A DNA stretch of 64,000 bases, taken from NCBI GenBank assembly GCA_937773775.1, contig CALJVL010000008.1:115593-179592 (forward strand), given 5' to 3'. Each line of letters starts with the position of its first letter. Position 1 is the first letter of the stretch. This stretch comes from an uncultured Flavobacterium sp. GTDB lineage: Bacteria > Bacteroidota > Bacteroidia > Flavobacteriales > Flavobacteriaceae. Shown one piece after another: positions 36,205 to 44,827 of this stretch. The notes below the pieces were generated by a model that was not told where the DNA came from, did not search any database, and saw only the letters and a program-made list of their open reading frames with translations. A program made the position numbers and the translations under genes.

Positions 36205-36254
36205 AATCGTGTTAAAAACCTTGATTTCTTTAAATGGAGCTTTTTTTGTGTGTT

Positions 36255-36404
36255 TTACACCTTAACGGCAGCCGTTTGTATAGGTTTTTGAGCTTCTTGC
36301 TTTTCGGAGGTTTCACAAATTCCCCTTGCTCTACAACTCATTCTATGCGGTCCACAGGAGGCCAACATAAAAACAGCAAACAATAAGGGGAGTACTTTTA
36401 TCAT
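36255..36404 (-). CDS. Unannotated 49-residue lipoprotein abutting the GH3 gene
   Basis: ATG at 36402-36404 lies directly after the TAA of the GH3-like gene, with no spacer. The frame runs to TAA at 36255-36257. It encodes a signal ending in lipobox LASC (Cys17) and a 32-residue mature part with Cys at 24 and 30, basic at first (HRMSCRARGIC) and then polar. Translational coupling to the GH3 gene and the exact lipobox make it credible despite its size. Function is unknown. Confidence 0.65.
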   Translation of the reverse strand: MIKVLPLLFAVFMLASCGPHRMSCRARGICETSEKQEAQKPIQTAAVKV

Positions 36405-37931
36405 TTATAGGATTACTTTGGATTGCATGTTTTTTAACTGTTCCAAATAGTCTCTCTGGTTTGACAGTCTAGGTATTTTATGCTGGCCGCCTAATTTGTT
36501 GCGGTCTTTTAACCACTCATAAAACAGATTTTCACGAGCTATGTTTAATACTAGCGGATTAAGTGTCATATTATTGTGTCTTTTGGCCTCGTAATCAGAA
36601 TTCACAGACTGTATGGTTTCATCCAGTACTTTTTGAAACAACGCCATGTCTGCCGGTTTCTTTTTGAATTCAATCATCCATTCATGCGCTCCTTTCTCCC
36701 TGTCTATCATAAATATGGGGGCGACGGTGTAATCAACTATTTCAGAATCAGTTACTTTGCAGGCTTTGGCAATTGCTTGATCTGTGTTTTCCACCATTAA
36801 CTCTTCGCCAAAAACATTGATGTGGTGTTTAGTCCTTCCCGTGACCCTAATTCGATAAGGACTCAATGAGGTAAAACGCACAGTGTCCCCAATTAAATAA
36901 CGCCATAGTCCGGAATTGGTAGTGATTACCAGAGCATAATTTTTAAACAATTCTACATCTGCCAATCGGATGGTCTTTTGGTCCATTGTCCCAAAAGTAT
37001 CCATTGGGATAAACTCATAGAAAATGCCGTAGTCCAACATCAACAATAGATCGCTAGAGTTGTTGAGGTCCTGGATAGCAAAAAATCCTTCGGACGCATT
37101 GTATATTTCGTAATATTTAAAATCCCTTTGAGGGAGTATTTTTTTGTACTGTTCACGGTAAGGTTCAAAACTGACGCCACCGTGAAAATAGACTTCTAGA
37201 TTAGGCCAAATTTCAAACAGATTCCCTTTGCCGGCATCTTCTAGCATCTTATTCATTAGAACAAGCATCCAAGAAGGGACGCCCGCAAAACTGGTGACAT
37301 TTTCTTTTTTGGTTTCATTAATTATGGCTGCAATCTTTGCTTCCCATTCGCTCATAAGCGAAATTCGGTTGCTTGGCGTGCTGCTAAACTCAGCCCAAAT
37401 AGGCATGTTTTCAATTAATATTGCAGATAAATCGCCAAAAAAAGTATTGTTGTCTTCGTATATTTGAGCGCTTCCACCAAGACGAAGACTTTTTCCAAGA
37501 AAAAGTTGCGAGTCTTCGTTGTTGTTTAAATACAGGCACAATAAATCTTTACTTCCTTTGTAATGGCAGTCTTCTATTGCTTCATTGCTCACCGGAATAA
37601 ACTTGCTTTTTGCATCGGTTGTACCGCTTGATTTTGCAAACCATTTTATTGGGGTTTCCCAAAAAACATTTTGTTCACCTTTACGAGTTCTCTCAATCAG
37701 CGGTTGCAACTCTTCATAAGTAGAAATAGGAACTCTGTCAGCAAAAGTAGCGTAGGAGTTAATTGAAGCATAATCATACTCTTTCCCTAAAACAGTATTT
37801 TTTGATGACTGAATTAAATTCATAAGTAATTCCTCCTGAACTTCATTGGGGTATTTTATGAAAAGCTCAATTTGATGGATTCGCTGTTTCAAAACCCAAG
37901 ACGCAAATGAATTGATTAACTGTATAGGCAT
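36405..37931 (-). CDS. GH3 auxin-responsive-promoter family protein (acyl-adenylating enzyme-like)
   Basis: This 508-residue protein of the GH3 family belongs to the ANL superfamily. Plant GH3 enzymes join amino acids to acids such as auxin through an acyl-adenylate. Matching parts are the FAKSSGTTDAKSKFIP nucleotide-binding loop, YNASEGFFA and LWRYLIGDTVRF. Many Bacteroidetes encode one copy of unknown substrate; a fatty acid or other carboxylate is possible. It is cotranscribed with a 49-residue lipoprotein immediately downstream. Confidence 0.88.
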   Translation of the reverse strand: MPIQLINSFASWVLKQRIHQIELFIKYPNEVQEELLMNLIQSSKNTVLGKEYDYASINSYATFADRVPISTYEELQPLIERTRKGEQNVFWETPIKWFAKSSGTTDAKSKFIPVSNEAIEDCHYKGSKDLLCLYLNNNEDSQLFLGKSLRLGGSAQIYEDNNTFFGDLSAILIENMPIWAEFSSTPSNRISLMSEWEAKIAAIINETKKENVTSFAGVPSWMLVLMNKMLEDAGKGNLFEIWPNLEVYFHGGVSFEPYREQYKKILPQRDFKYYEIYNASEGFFAIQDLNNSSDLLLMLDYGIFYEFIPMDTFGTMDQKTIRLADVELFKNYALVITTNSGLWRYLIGDTVRFTSLSPYRIRVTGRTKHHINVFGEELMVENTDQAIAKACKVTDSEIVDYTVAPIFMIDREKGAHEWMIEFKKKPADMALFQKVLDETIQSVNSDYEAKRHNNMTLNPLVLNIARENLFYEWLKDRNKLGGQHKIPRLSNQRDYLEQLKNMQSKVIL

Positions 37932-38120
37932 TTTAGATGCTAGGATTTTATAATTAGGATTTTGTAATCAGTATTTGAATATCAAATAACAAATACTAAC
38001 TTTACAACATCACCAAAAATAGTAAAAAAATATAGAACTCCTAACAATCGCTCGCCAATTCAGGGTTTAAAAAGTGAACTTATTTTGAATTAGGAGCTCT
38101 AGAAACGAAATATATAATTT

Positions 38121-38915
38121 ATGCAATACGAGGGAGTACTAAAAAAAATGCAAACTGAATTGGGTAACCCGATTCAATATTATTTGGTTTTTGAGGACAG
38201 TTTTTTAAATGTGAATCAATTACTGAACAAAAAAATTGAAATTAATTTTTCAGGTTACCAATGTTTGAATTGCGGGAAAAAGAAAAAAATATATCGTCAG
38301 GGATTCTGTTATGATTGTTTTTATTCCAGTGCATCGGTTGGAGATTGGATTATGAAACCAGAACTGAGTACCGCTCACCTTGGGATTCAAGACAGAGATT
38401 TGGCGTATGAAGAGAAAGTACAATTGCAACCCCATATCGTTTATTTAGCTTTGTCAAGCGAAGTGAAAGTAGGGGTGACTAGAAAAACACAAGTACCCAC
38501 AAGATGGATTGATCAAGGTGCGATTCAGGCTATTTCGATAGTTGAAGTTCCCAATCGCTATTTAGCAGGAATTACAGAGGTAGCTTTAAAAGACCATTAT
38601 GCGGATAAAACCAATTGGCGTAAAATGTTGACAAATTCTATTGATCACATTGACCTTATGGAAGAAAGGTTAAAACTCGAAAAGATATTACCAACAGAAG
38701 TGCAGGAATATTTCTTTTTGAACAAAAATGATTTGTATGAAATGCATTATCCCGTCATGGAGTATCCGACCAAAGTAAAAAGTTTAAGTCTAGAAAAAAC
38801 TCCGACTTTTGAAGGTAAATTAACGGGTATAAAAGGACAGTACTTATTATTTGAAGACGGTACAGTCTTCAATATTCGAAGTTCCGAGGGATATGTAGTG
38901 ACGATTTCGGTATAA
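38121..38915 (+). CDS. DUF2797 zinc-binding protein
   Basis: This 264-residue protein of the DUF2797 family has a CxxC-x11-CxxC knuckle (Cys48, 51, 63, 66) that likely binds zinc. Further segments are KVGVTRKTQVPTRWIDQGA, which resembles GIY-YIG-like elements, and HYADKTNWRKML. It is cytoplasmic and its function is not established. It is convergent with the AsmA-like gene and they share a terminator. Confidence 0.8.
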   Translation: MQYEGVLKKMQTELGNPIQYYLVFEDSFLNVNQLLNKKIEINFSGYQCLNCGKKKKIYRQGFCYDCFYSSASVGDWIMKPELSTAHLGIQDRDLAYEEKVQLQPHIVYLALSSEVKVGVTRKTQVPTRWIDQGAIQAISIVEVPNRYLAGITEVALKDHYADKTNWRKMLTNSIDHIDLMEERLKLEKILPTEVQEYFFLNKNDLYEMHYPVMEYPTKVKSLSLEKTPTFEGKLTGIKGQYLLFEDGTVFNIRSSEGYVVTISV

Positions 38916-38918
38916 AAG

Positions 38919-38953
38919 AAAAGCCCAAAAGTTTATTACTTTTGGGCTTTTTG
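38919..38953. terminator. Bidirectional terminator between DUF2797 and AsmA-like genes
   Basis: A perfect 14-bp stem (aaaagcccaaaagt / acttttgggctttt) with loop TTATT is flanked by A and T. Confidence 0.9.
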
Positions 38954-38956
38954 ATA

Positions 38957-41581
38957 TTAGTTTACTTTGGTAGTGTCTACAACTTTTTTCTTTGGCTTAA
39001 ACAGCCCCTGAAGCAAATCGTTTGCTTTTGTTTTTACTTCTTCTACAGCTTTTGTTTTAATCTCTTCTTTTGTTACTGGAACAACCGTTTTTGAACTGTC
39101 AGATGGTTTTTGGTTTTTAGTAATGTAATCACTTAAAGCTGAGGTTCCTTGATTTAACAATCGCTGCTTTTGTTGCGCTACCAATCGGTTAGTGAGGCTA
39201 GTGACTGCACTTTTTATATCGGTAGTGATTTTTGGATTTGTAAAATTTCCTGTTAAGACTGCATTAATGGGGATGCTTTGCATTTTTGCTGCATCAGCGG
39301 GAGTTAATTTTGCAATGAGCGCATTGGCTTCTGTTCCTAGGTATTTGACCGGAACATCAAATTTTAAATTGTAGTTCATTTGTTGGTCAAAGCCATGGCT
39401 TCCCCTAATAGTAGCTTTAATATCCTTGTAATTGATGTCAAATGGCTTTACGTTTACCTTTCCGTCTTCGAAAGTTATTGCCGCTTTCAGATTGTTTAAA
39501 TCAAGCTTGCTAATATCGATAAACTTCAAGTTGGCACCTAATGCAGTCAACAAGGTCGAATTACTTGGATTTACGGTAGTCGAAAGTAGTCGTCCAAGCA
39601 AATCACCGGTCAAGGTTTTTAAATCGGGACTCAAGGTTTTGTCGTTTAGAAACCCATTTAATTTTATGGTTGAATTTAATTTTCCATTGATAATCCCCGC
39701 AATTGGCGCAATCTTTTTTAGCATTTCCAGTTGCGTAAACGATTGTGCAATGTCCAATTCGTTTAGTCCCAGATTCATTTCAAAAGTAGGGGTTTTTTCT
39801 TTTGTGGAAACGGCGCCGTTCAATCCGATTGTCCCACCAAAAATGGAGCTTTTTATATTTTCTAATGTCAGTTTTTCGTTCTTGACAATCAGTTTTCCAG
39901 ATACGTCTTTCAAAGTTAAATTATCATACAGCACTGTATTTGCTTTTGCTGTTAGCGAGCAATTCAAGAAGGCAGGGATTTTCATGGCTTCTGTTTTTTT
40001 TGACGCCGTTTCACTATCTTCTCCTGTCGTCATGAAATCACTGACAGTAAATTGATTTGAATTCAAGTTAAAATTCCCTTGCAACTCTTGGTTTTTAAAA
40101 ATGAAACCATAAAAATTCTCTAAAACCCCAGTTATGCTAAGGTCGCTTGTTCCAGTTGTCGCATTAAATTGTTTCAAATTGACCATGCTAGGATTAAACT
40201 GCACCAAAGCATTACTAATATTCATTGTTTTGCCGTTTTCGTCAGCATATTTAAAATCAGACAGACTTATTGTACCCGCATTTTTAATATTTGCGTATTG
40301 GCTTTTTTCAACTGAAACCATGTCAAATTTAGTAGTCACATCGGCTTTCAATATTCCGGTCAAAGGTTTGTCTAATTTTATAGGATAGGCCTTGGATAGC
40401 TTGGCTAAATTAATGATTCCTTTCAAAGCGGCATCAACTATTGCATTCTGGGTGATATTTGTAATATTCGCATTGGCATTAAAAATATCCTGATCTATTT
40501 TAAAAGATAGTTTGTCTAGATTAATGTAAGTGTCATTTAAAATCCCTGTCTCATTGATGATTTTGCTGTCAATTTGGATGTTTTGAACAGATTGGGGTAA
40601 ATTCGGATATTTAAATGAAGCGTTGTTTGATGTGATGGCGACATTGAATTTAGGAACAGTGGTATCTGAATACAGCCCTTTTGCAAAACCGGCCACCCTA
40701 AAGTCTCCTGTTGTTTTTACATTGTCCAAACTTGAAGCGTAGGTCGCGGGTATAATACCCAAGAAATTTTTGAAAGAAGAGGTTGGGGTTTTGAATTTCA
40801 AATCATATTCCTGGCCGGCGTCAACCAGCTGGATAAACCCATCAAATTCTAATGGCAATTGATTTATTAACGCTTTGTTTTCTTTGAAGCTGTATTTGCT
40901 TTTTTCTAAATCGATGCCCAAAACGGCGTCCAAAGTTAACGGAACATTGTTCATATAGTTGACTTTGTTCATATCGAGTGTAATTTTCGCAGTAGACTTG
41001 GTAACTAAATCTAGTTTTGAAGCTGCGAAGTCCCCGGTACCTTCATGATTTATGCTGTCGATTAGCATTTTTATTTTTGAAACTTCATCAAAGTACTTGA
41101 ACTTGAAATTTTCAAATTTATAGTTTTTAATGTTTAATTCTAATGGACTGCTTTTTTCATCAGTGCTTACTTTGTCCTTCAAGGCGATGTCATAGTTTCC
41201 AACGCCATCTTTATTGAAAAGGATGTTTATTAGTCCGTTTTTTAAGCTGATTCCCTTAATGTCGATGGCTTCATTTTTTCCTTTAAAAAGTTCCTTAATA
41301 GACATTTTTAAATTTAATTCCTCAAGAGAAATTAAGGTGTCTCCTTCAAATGGGGCTTTGTTGATAATTAGCAATTGATCTAGAGTGACATTTGCATTGG
41401 GAAAATTTTTAAAAAGACTTAAATTGGCATCTGCAAAACTAACTTTTGCATCCACTTTTTGATTGATAGCATCAGTAATTTTGGCTTTTATTTCATCTTT
41501 AAAAAAGTAAGGAATTGCAAATAATGAGACAATAACTAAGATGATTATAATTCCAATGACTTTTAAAATATTTTTTAACAT
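38957..41581 (-). CDS. AsmA-like inner-membrane-anchored protein
   Basis: This 874-residue protein has a single N-terminal membrane helix (about 7-27) followed by a very long beta-rich periplasmic part, characteristic of the AsmA/DUF748 group that bridges the envelope and moves phospholipids. An AsmA signature region is seen in the C-terminal third (LTGDLLGRLLSTTVNPSNS and DFDINYKDIKATIRGSHGF-like strands). The last about 80 residues are Lys/Gln-rich and probably disordered. It is flanked by terminators on both sides, so it is transcribed alone. Confidence 0.8.
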   Translation of the reverse strand: MLKNILKVIGIIIILVIVSLFAIPYFFKDEIKAKITDAINQKVDAKVSFADANLSLFKNFPNANVTLDQLLIINKAPFEGDTLISLEELNLKMSIKELFKGKNEAIDIKGISLKNGLINILFNKDGVGNYDIALKDKVSTDEKSSPLELNIKNYKFENFKFKYFDEVSKIKMLIDSINHEGTGDFAASKLDLVTKSTAKITLDMNKVNYMNNVPLTLDAVLGIDLEKSKYSFKENKALINQLPLEFDGFIQLVDAGQEYDLKFKTPTSSFKNFLGIIPATYASSLDNVKTTGDFRVAGFAKGLYSDTTVPKFNVAITSNNASFKYPNLPQSVQNIQIDSKIINETGILNDTYINLDKLSFKIDQDIFNANANITNITQNAIVDAALKGIINLAKLSKAYPIKLDKPLTGILKADVTTKFDMVSVEKSQYANIKNAGTISLSDFKYADENGKTMNISNALVQFNPSMVNLKQFNATTGTSDLSITGVLENFYGFIFKNQELQGNFNLNSNQFTVSDFMTTGEDSETASKKTEAMKIPAFLNCSLTAKANTVLYDNLTLKDVSGKLIVKNEKLTLENIKSSIFGGTIGLNGAVSTKEKTPTFEMNLGLNELDIAQSFTQLEMLKKIAPIAGIINGKLNSTIKLNGFLNDKTLSPDLKTLTGDLLGRLLSTTVNPSNSTLLTALGANLKFIDISKLDLNNLKAAITFEDGKVNVKPFDINYKDIKATIRGSHGFDQQMNYNLKFDVPVKYLGTEANALIAKLTPADAAKMQSIPINAVLTGNFTNPKITTDIKSAVTSLTNRLVAQQKQRLLNQGTSALSDYITKNQKPSDSSKTVVPVTKEEIKTKAVEEVKTKANDLLQGLFKPKKKVVDTTKVN

Positions 41582-41746
41582 AAGGTATGATGTTTATTTC
41601 TGTTTGTTAAGCAAAAACGCTTCTGTAATTAATTATAAAAATAGTGTTTTATGAATTAGTCGCCCACTAAAGTTTTCTTAAATAATTATATTTTGTTGTT
41701 TGAGATCTGAAATTATGGTTGGTTATTTAGGAATAATAAGTCAAAA

Positions 41747-41787
41747 AAAAAATCCGTTTGAAAAACTTTCAAACGGATTTTTTTTTT
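41747..41787. terminator. Bidirectional terminator between sppA and AsmA-like gene
   Basis: A perfect 14-bp stem (aaatccgtttgaaa / tttcaaacggattt) with a 3-base loop is flanked by long A and T runs. It ends sppA on the minus strand. Confidence 0.9.
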
Positions 41788-41798
41788 GACTAGGTTTT

Positions 41799-43559
41799 CT
41801 ATCGAATATTGATTTTAAACGGCATCATAGTCTGAACTCCTTTCTGGGATTGTATTCTTTTTATTTCCTGCAGTACTTTATAATTTTCTTCTCCCAATTC
41901 CTCTTTTATGAATGATTCTTTGGATTGTGCAAATGGTAAATTCGCTAAAAGATCTTCAAGCTCTTTATCGTATTCAGGATAATTGCGGGTATTGTATTTT
42001 TTGACCTTAGCTAAAATTACCGCTTCCTTGATCGCGTCATTTAAGCCGCCAATTTCATCTACAAGCCCGATTTTAATGGCTTGAGATCCAGACCAAACTC
42101 TTCCTTGAGCTATGGAATCTACTTGTGCAAAAGTCATTTTCCGTCCTTCGGCAACATGGGTCACGAAAGTATTGTAAATATGTTCTACTCCTTCAAGTGT
42201 TACTGCTCTGAATTTATCGCCTAAGGGAACAAACGGACTGTAGCCAGCAGAGTTCTCATGGGTATTCACCTGCTCTGCGTTAATGCCAATTTTTGATGAT
42301 AGTTCACTAAAATTAGGCAATATTCCAAAGACCCCTATGGAACCTGTAATAGTGGTGTTTTCTGCAAAAATTTTGTGTGCATTACAGGCGATATAATAAC
42401 CACCCGAAGCGGCATAATTTCCCATGGAGACTACTACGGGCTTTAGATTTTTGGTCAATTCAACTTCCCTCCAGATTAAATCTGAGGTCAATGCGTTTCC
42501 ACCCGGACTGTCGATACGAAGTACGATTGCTTTTACGTTTTTATTTTCTCGCGCTTCTTGCAAAGAGCGGCGCATGGATCCTTCTCCTATTGTAGTGACA
42601 TCCCCTTCACCGCTTTGGATTTCTCCTTGTGCATAGATAATAGCTATTTCATTTGTCCCTTCAATTATTTTTGAGGTGGTCATCATTTTTTTTGTATAGT
42701 CGAAGAGGCTGATTTTATTGTAGTCATCGGCTTTTTCTACTTTTAAAGCTTTCTTAATTGCGTCATGATATACATCTTCATAGGCAATAATATCCACTAA
42801 ATTTTCCTCTTTTGCCATTTCCGGGGTTCGGGCAAGAAGACCATTTGCAATTTCGTTAAGTTTGTCAACTGAGACGTTCCTGCTTTTTGAAATTTCTGTC
42901 ACAACGGAATTCCAAATCGAATTTAGTAAAGCAGTAGTTTGTTCTCTATTGGCATCACTCATTTCGTTTTCTAGAAATGGCTCGACAGCACTTTTATACT
43001 TTCCATGTCGGATCACTTCCATTTTTATGCCAGATTTTTCCTGAAGATCTTTAAAAAATAGTATTTCAGCAGACAATCCTTTGAAATCCATTTCACCTAC
43101 GGGGTTTAGGTAAATGGGAGTAGCGACAGAATTAAGGTAATATTCTTTTTGCGAATAAGAATTGGCATAAGCCATTACGAATTTCCCTGATTTTTTGAAG
43201 CTTTCCAGTTCATCCCTCAAGGCTTTGGTTTGCGCCATCCCTAAGGGAGATTCGTCATTTAAAATGGAAATCCCTTTGATGTCGCTATCCGTTTTTGCGT
43301 CTTCGATGGCATTGATTACGTCAGTTAAACCTACACTTTTTTTGTCTGAAAACAATTTTAGCCAGGGGTCTTTGTATTTTCCGGCATAATCGTATTGTAT
43401 GTTTTTAAGGTCCAATTCAATCACCGAGTTATTTTTGACGGTTACCGTGTCTGGATCTCCACTAAAAATGGTAGTGATAATCACAATTCCAAAAAAGAAC
43501 AGCATCAAAAAAATAAATAAACCTATAATGGTTGCCAATACATTTCCTAAAAACTTCAT
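41799..43559 (-). CDS. sppA: Signal peptide peptidase SppA, 67K type
   Basis: This 586-residue inner-membrane protease degrades cleaved signal peptides. It has an N-terminal membrane helix (about 8-30) and two S49 domains, as in the E. coli long form. The catalytic Lys189 is in KYKSAVEPF in the first domain and the nucleophile Ser385 is in NYAASGGYY in the second, matching the Lys/Ser dyad. It lies divergent from folK-dNK and is followed by a terminator. Confidence 0.92.
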   Translation of the reverse strand: MKFLGNVLATIIGLFIFLMLFFFGIVIITTIFSGDPDTVTVKNNSVIELDLKNIQYDYAGKYKDPWLKLFSDKKSVGLTDVINAIEDAKTDSDIKGISILNDESPLGMAQTKALRDELESFKKSGKFVMAYANSYSQKEYYLNSVATPIYLNPVGEMDFKGLSAEILFFKDLQEKSGIKMEVIRHGKYKSAVEPFLENEMSDANREQTTALLNSIWNSVVTEISKSRNVSVDKLNEIANGLLARTPEMAKEENLVDIIAYEDVYHDAIKKALKVEKADDYNKISLFDYTKKMMTTSKIIEGTNEIAIIYAQGEIQSGEGDVTTIGEGSMRRSLQEARENKNVKAIVLRIDSPGGNALTSDLIWREVELTKNLKPVVVSMGNYAASGGYYIACNAHKIFAENTTITGSIGVFGILPNFSELSSKIGINAEQVNTHENSAGYSPFVPLGDKFRAVTLEGVEHIYNTFVTHVAEGRKMTFAQVDSIAQGRVWSGSQAIKIGLVDEIGGLNDAIKEAVILAKVKKYNTRNYPEYDKELEDLLANLPFAQSKESFIKEELGEENYKVLQEIKRIQSQKGVQTMMPFKINIR

Positions 43560-43678
43560 AATTATATTTTTTTAATAAGTAGCAAAAACAAACTAATTGT
43601 TACAGTATTACATTCACAATTTTGTTGCTAACACTTTATGCAAAGATAGTTCTATTCTGAAATTCTTTTAGTTAATTT

Positions 43679-44824
43679 GTGCTTAATATGAAATCACAAC
43701 ATCAGGTCATTTTATCAATAGGAAGCAATCAAGGGAATCGACTTGAAAATGTGAAAGACTGTATCGAATTATTACATCAGGAGGTTGGAACGGTTATTAA
43801 GGTATCCAAAATATATGAGACTCCCTCTTGGGGTTTTGAAAGTGACCCATTCTATAACTGTGCCTTAGTTTTAAACACTTTTAGGTCAGCTCATAGAATT
43901 CTTACTCAAGTTCTTAACATTGAAAAAAAATTAGGCCGAATTCGCAATGAAAAGAAAGGATATCAATCTCGAATTATAGATATCGATTTGATTGCTTTTG
44001 ATGCTGAAATTATTGAAACCGCAAAACTCCAGATTCCGCATCCTTTAATGCAAGAAAGGAAATTCGTGTTGTTGCCCATTCAGGATTTAAATCTGGACTG
44101 GGAGCACCCCGTTTTTAAAAAATCAATTTCAACTTTGCTGCAAGATTGCCCTGATAAAAGTAATTGTGTAGTAGCACATCATTTAATAAGCCCATTAGAG
44201 AATATTTCGTTCGCTCAATTTAATTATGTTGCTTTCGAAGGGAATATTGGGGCCGGAAAGACTACTTTGGCTACTAAAATTTCGGAAGATTTTAATGCTA
44301 AGACAGTTTTGGAACGTTTTGCCGACAACCCCTTTTTGCCAAAATTCTATGAAGATCAAAACAGGTATGCCTTTCCGCTCGAAATGTCATTCCTTGCTGA
44401 CAGATACCAACAGCTATCAGATGATTTAGCTCAATTTGATTTGTTCAAAGATTTTTTGGTTGCCGATTATCACATATTCAAATCATTAATCTTTGCCAAA
44501 ATAACCTTGGCGGAAGACGAATATCGATTGTATCGAAACCTTTTTGATATTATTTACAGAGAGATGCCTAAACCCGACTTGTATATTTACCTGTATCAAA
44601 ATTCTGAACGATTGCTGCAAAACATCAAGAAAAGAGGCAGAAGCTACGAGCAAAAAATCCCAGCAGAATATCTGGACAAGATCAACAATGGCTATTTGGA
44701 TTACATCAAATCACAAACCGAATTGAATGTGCTGATCATTGATGTTTCAGCTAGAGATTTTGTAAAAAATCAAAAGGATTACCTTTATGTTTTGGATGAA
44801 ATAAAAAAGAAGATTTCTTGTTGA
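43679..44824 (+). CDS. folK: HPPK (FolK) fused to deoxynucleoside kinase
   Basis: The 381 residues comprise two enzymes. Residues 5-160 are 6-hydroxymethyl-dihydropterin pyrophosphokinase, with ILSIGSNQGNR, a GRIR motif and RIIDIDLIAF for ATP and pterin. Residues 180-381 are a deoxynucleoside kinase with P-loop GNIGAGKT (188-195), the ERF segment and a lid with RGRSYEQ. The start may be GTG 43679 or ATG 43688. The fusion would link folate precursor synthesis to deoxynucleotide salvage, and such fusions are known in Bacteroidetes. It is divergent from sppA. Confidence 0.92.
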   Translation: MLNMKSQHQVILSIGSNQGNRLENVKDCIELLHQEVGTVIKVSKIYETPSWGFESDPFYNCALVLNTFRSAHRILTQVLNIEKKLGRIRNEKKGYQSRIIDIDLIAFDAEIIETAKLQIPHPLMQERKFVLLPIQDLNLDWEHPVFKKSISTLLQDCPDKSNCVVAHHLISPLENISFAQFNYVAFEGNIGAGKTTLATKISEDFNAKTVLERFADNPFLPKFYEDQNRYAFPLEMSFLADRYQQLSDDLAQFDLFKDFLVADYHIFKSLIFAKITLAEDEYRLYRNLFDIIYREMPKPDLYIYLYQNSERLLQNIKKRGRSYEQKIPAEYLDKINNGYLDYIKSQTELNVLIIDVSARDFVKNQKDYLYVLDEIKKKISC

Positions 44825-44827
44825 ATT

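Noticed and set aside
39432..40055. A 207-residue frame opposite the AsmA-like gene
   Set aside because: It is a shadow of the real minus-strand gene and has no domain of its own.
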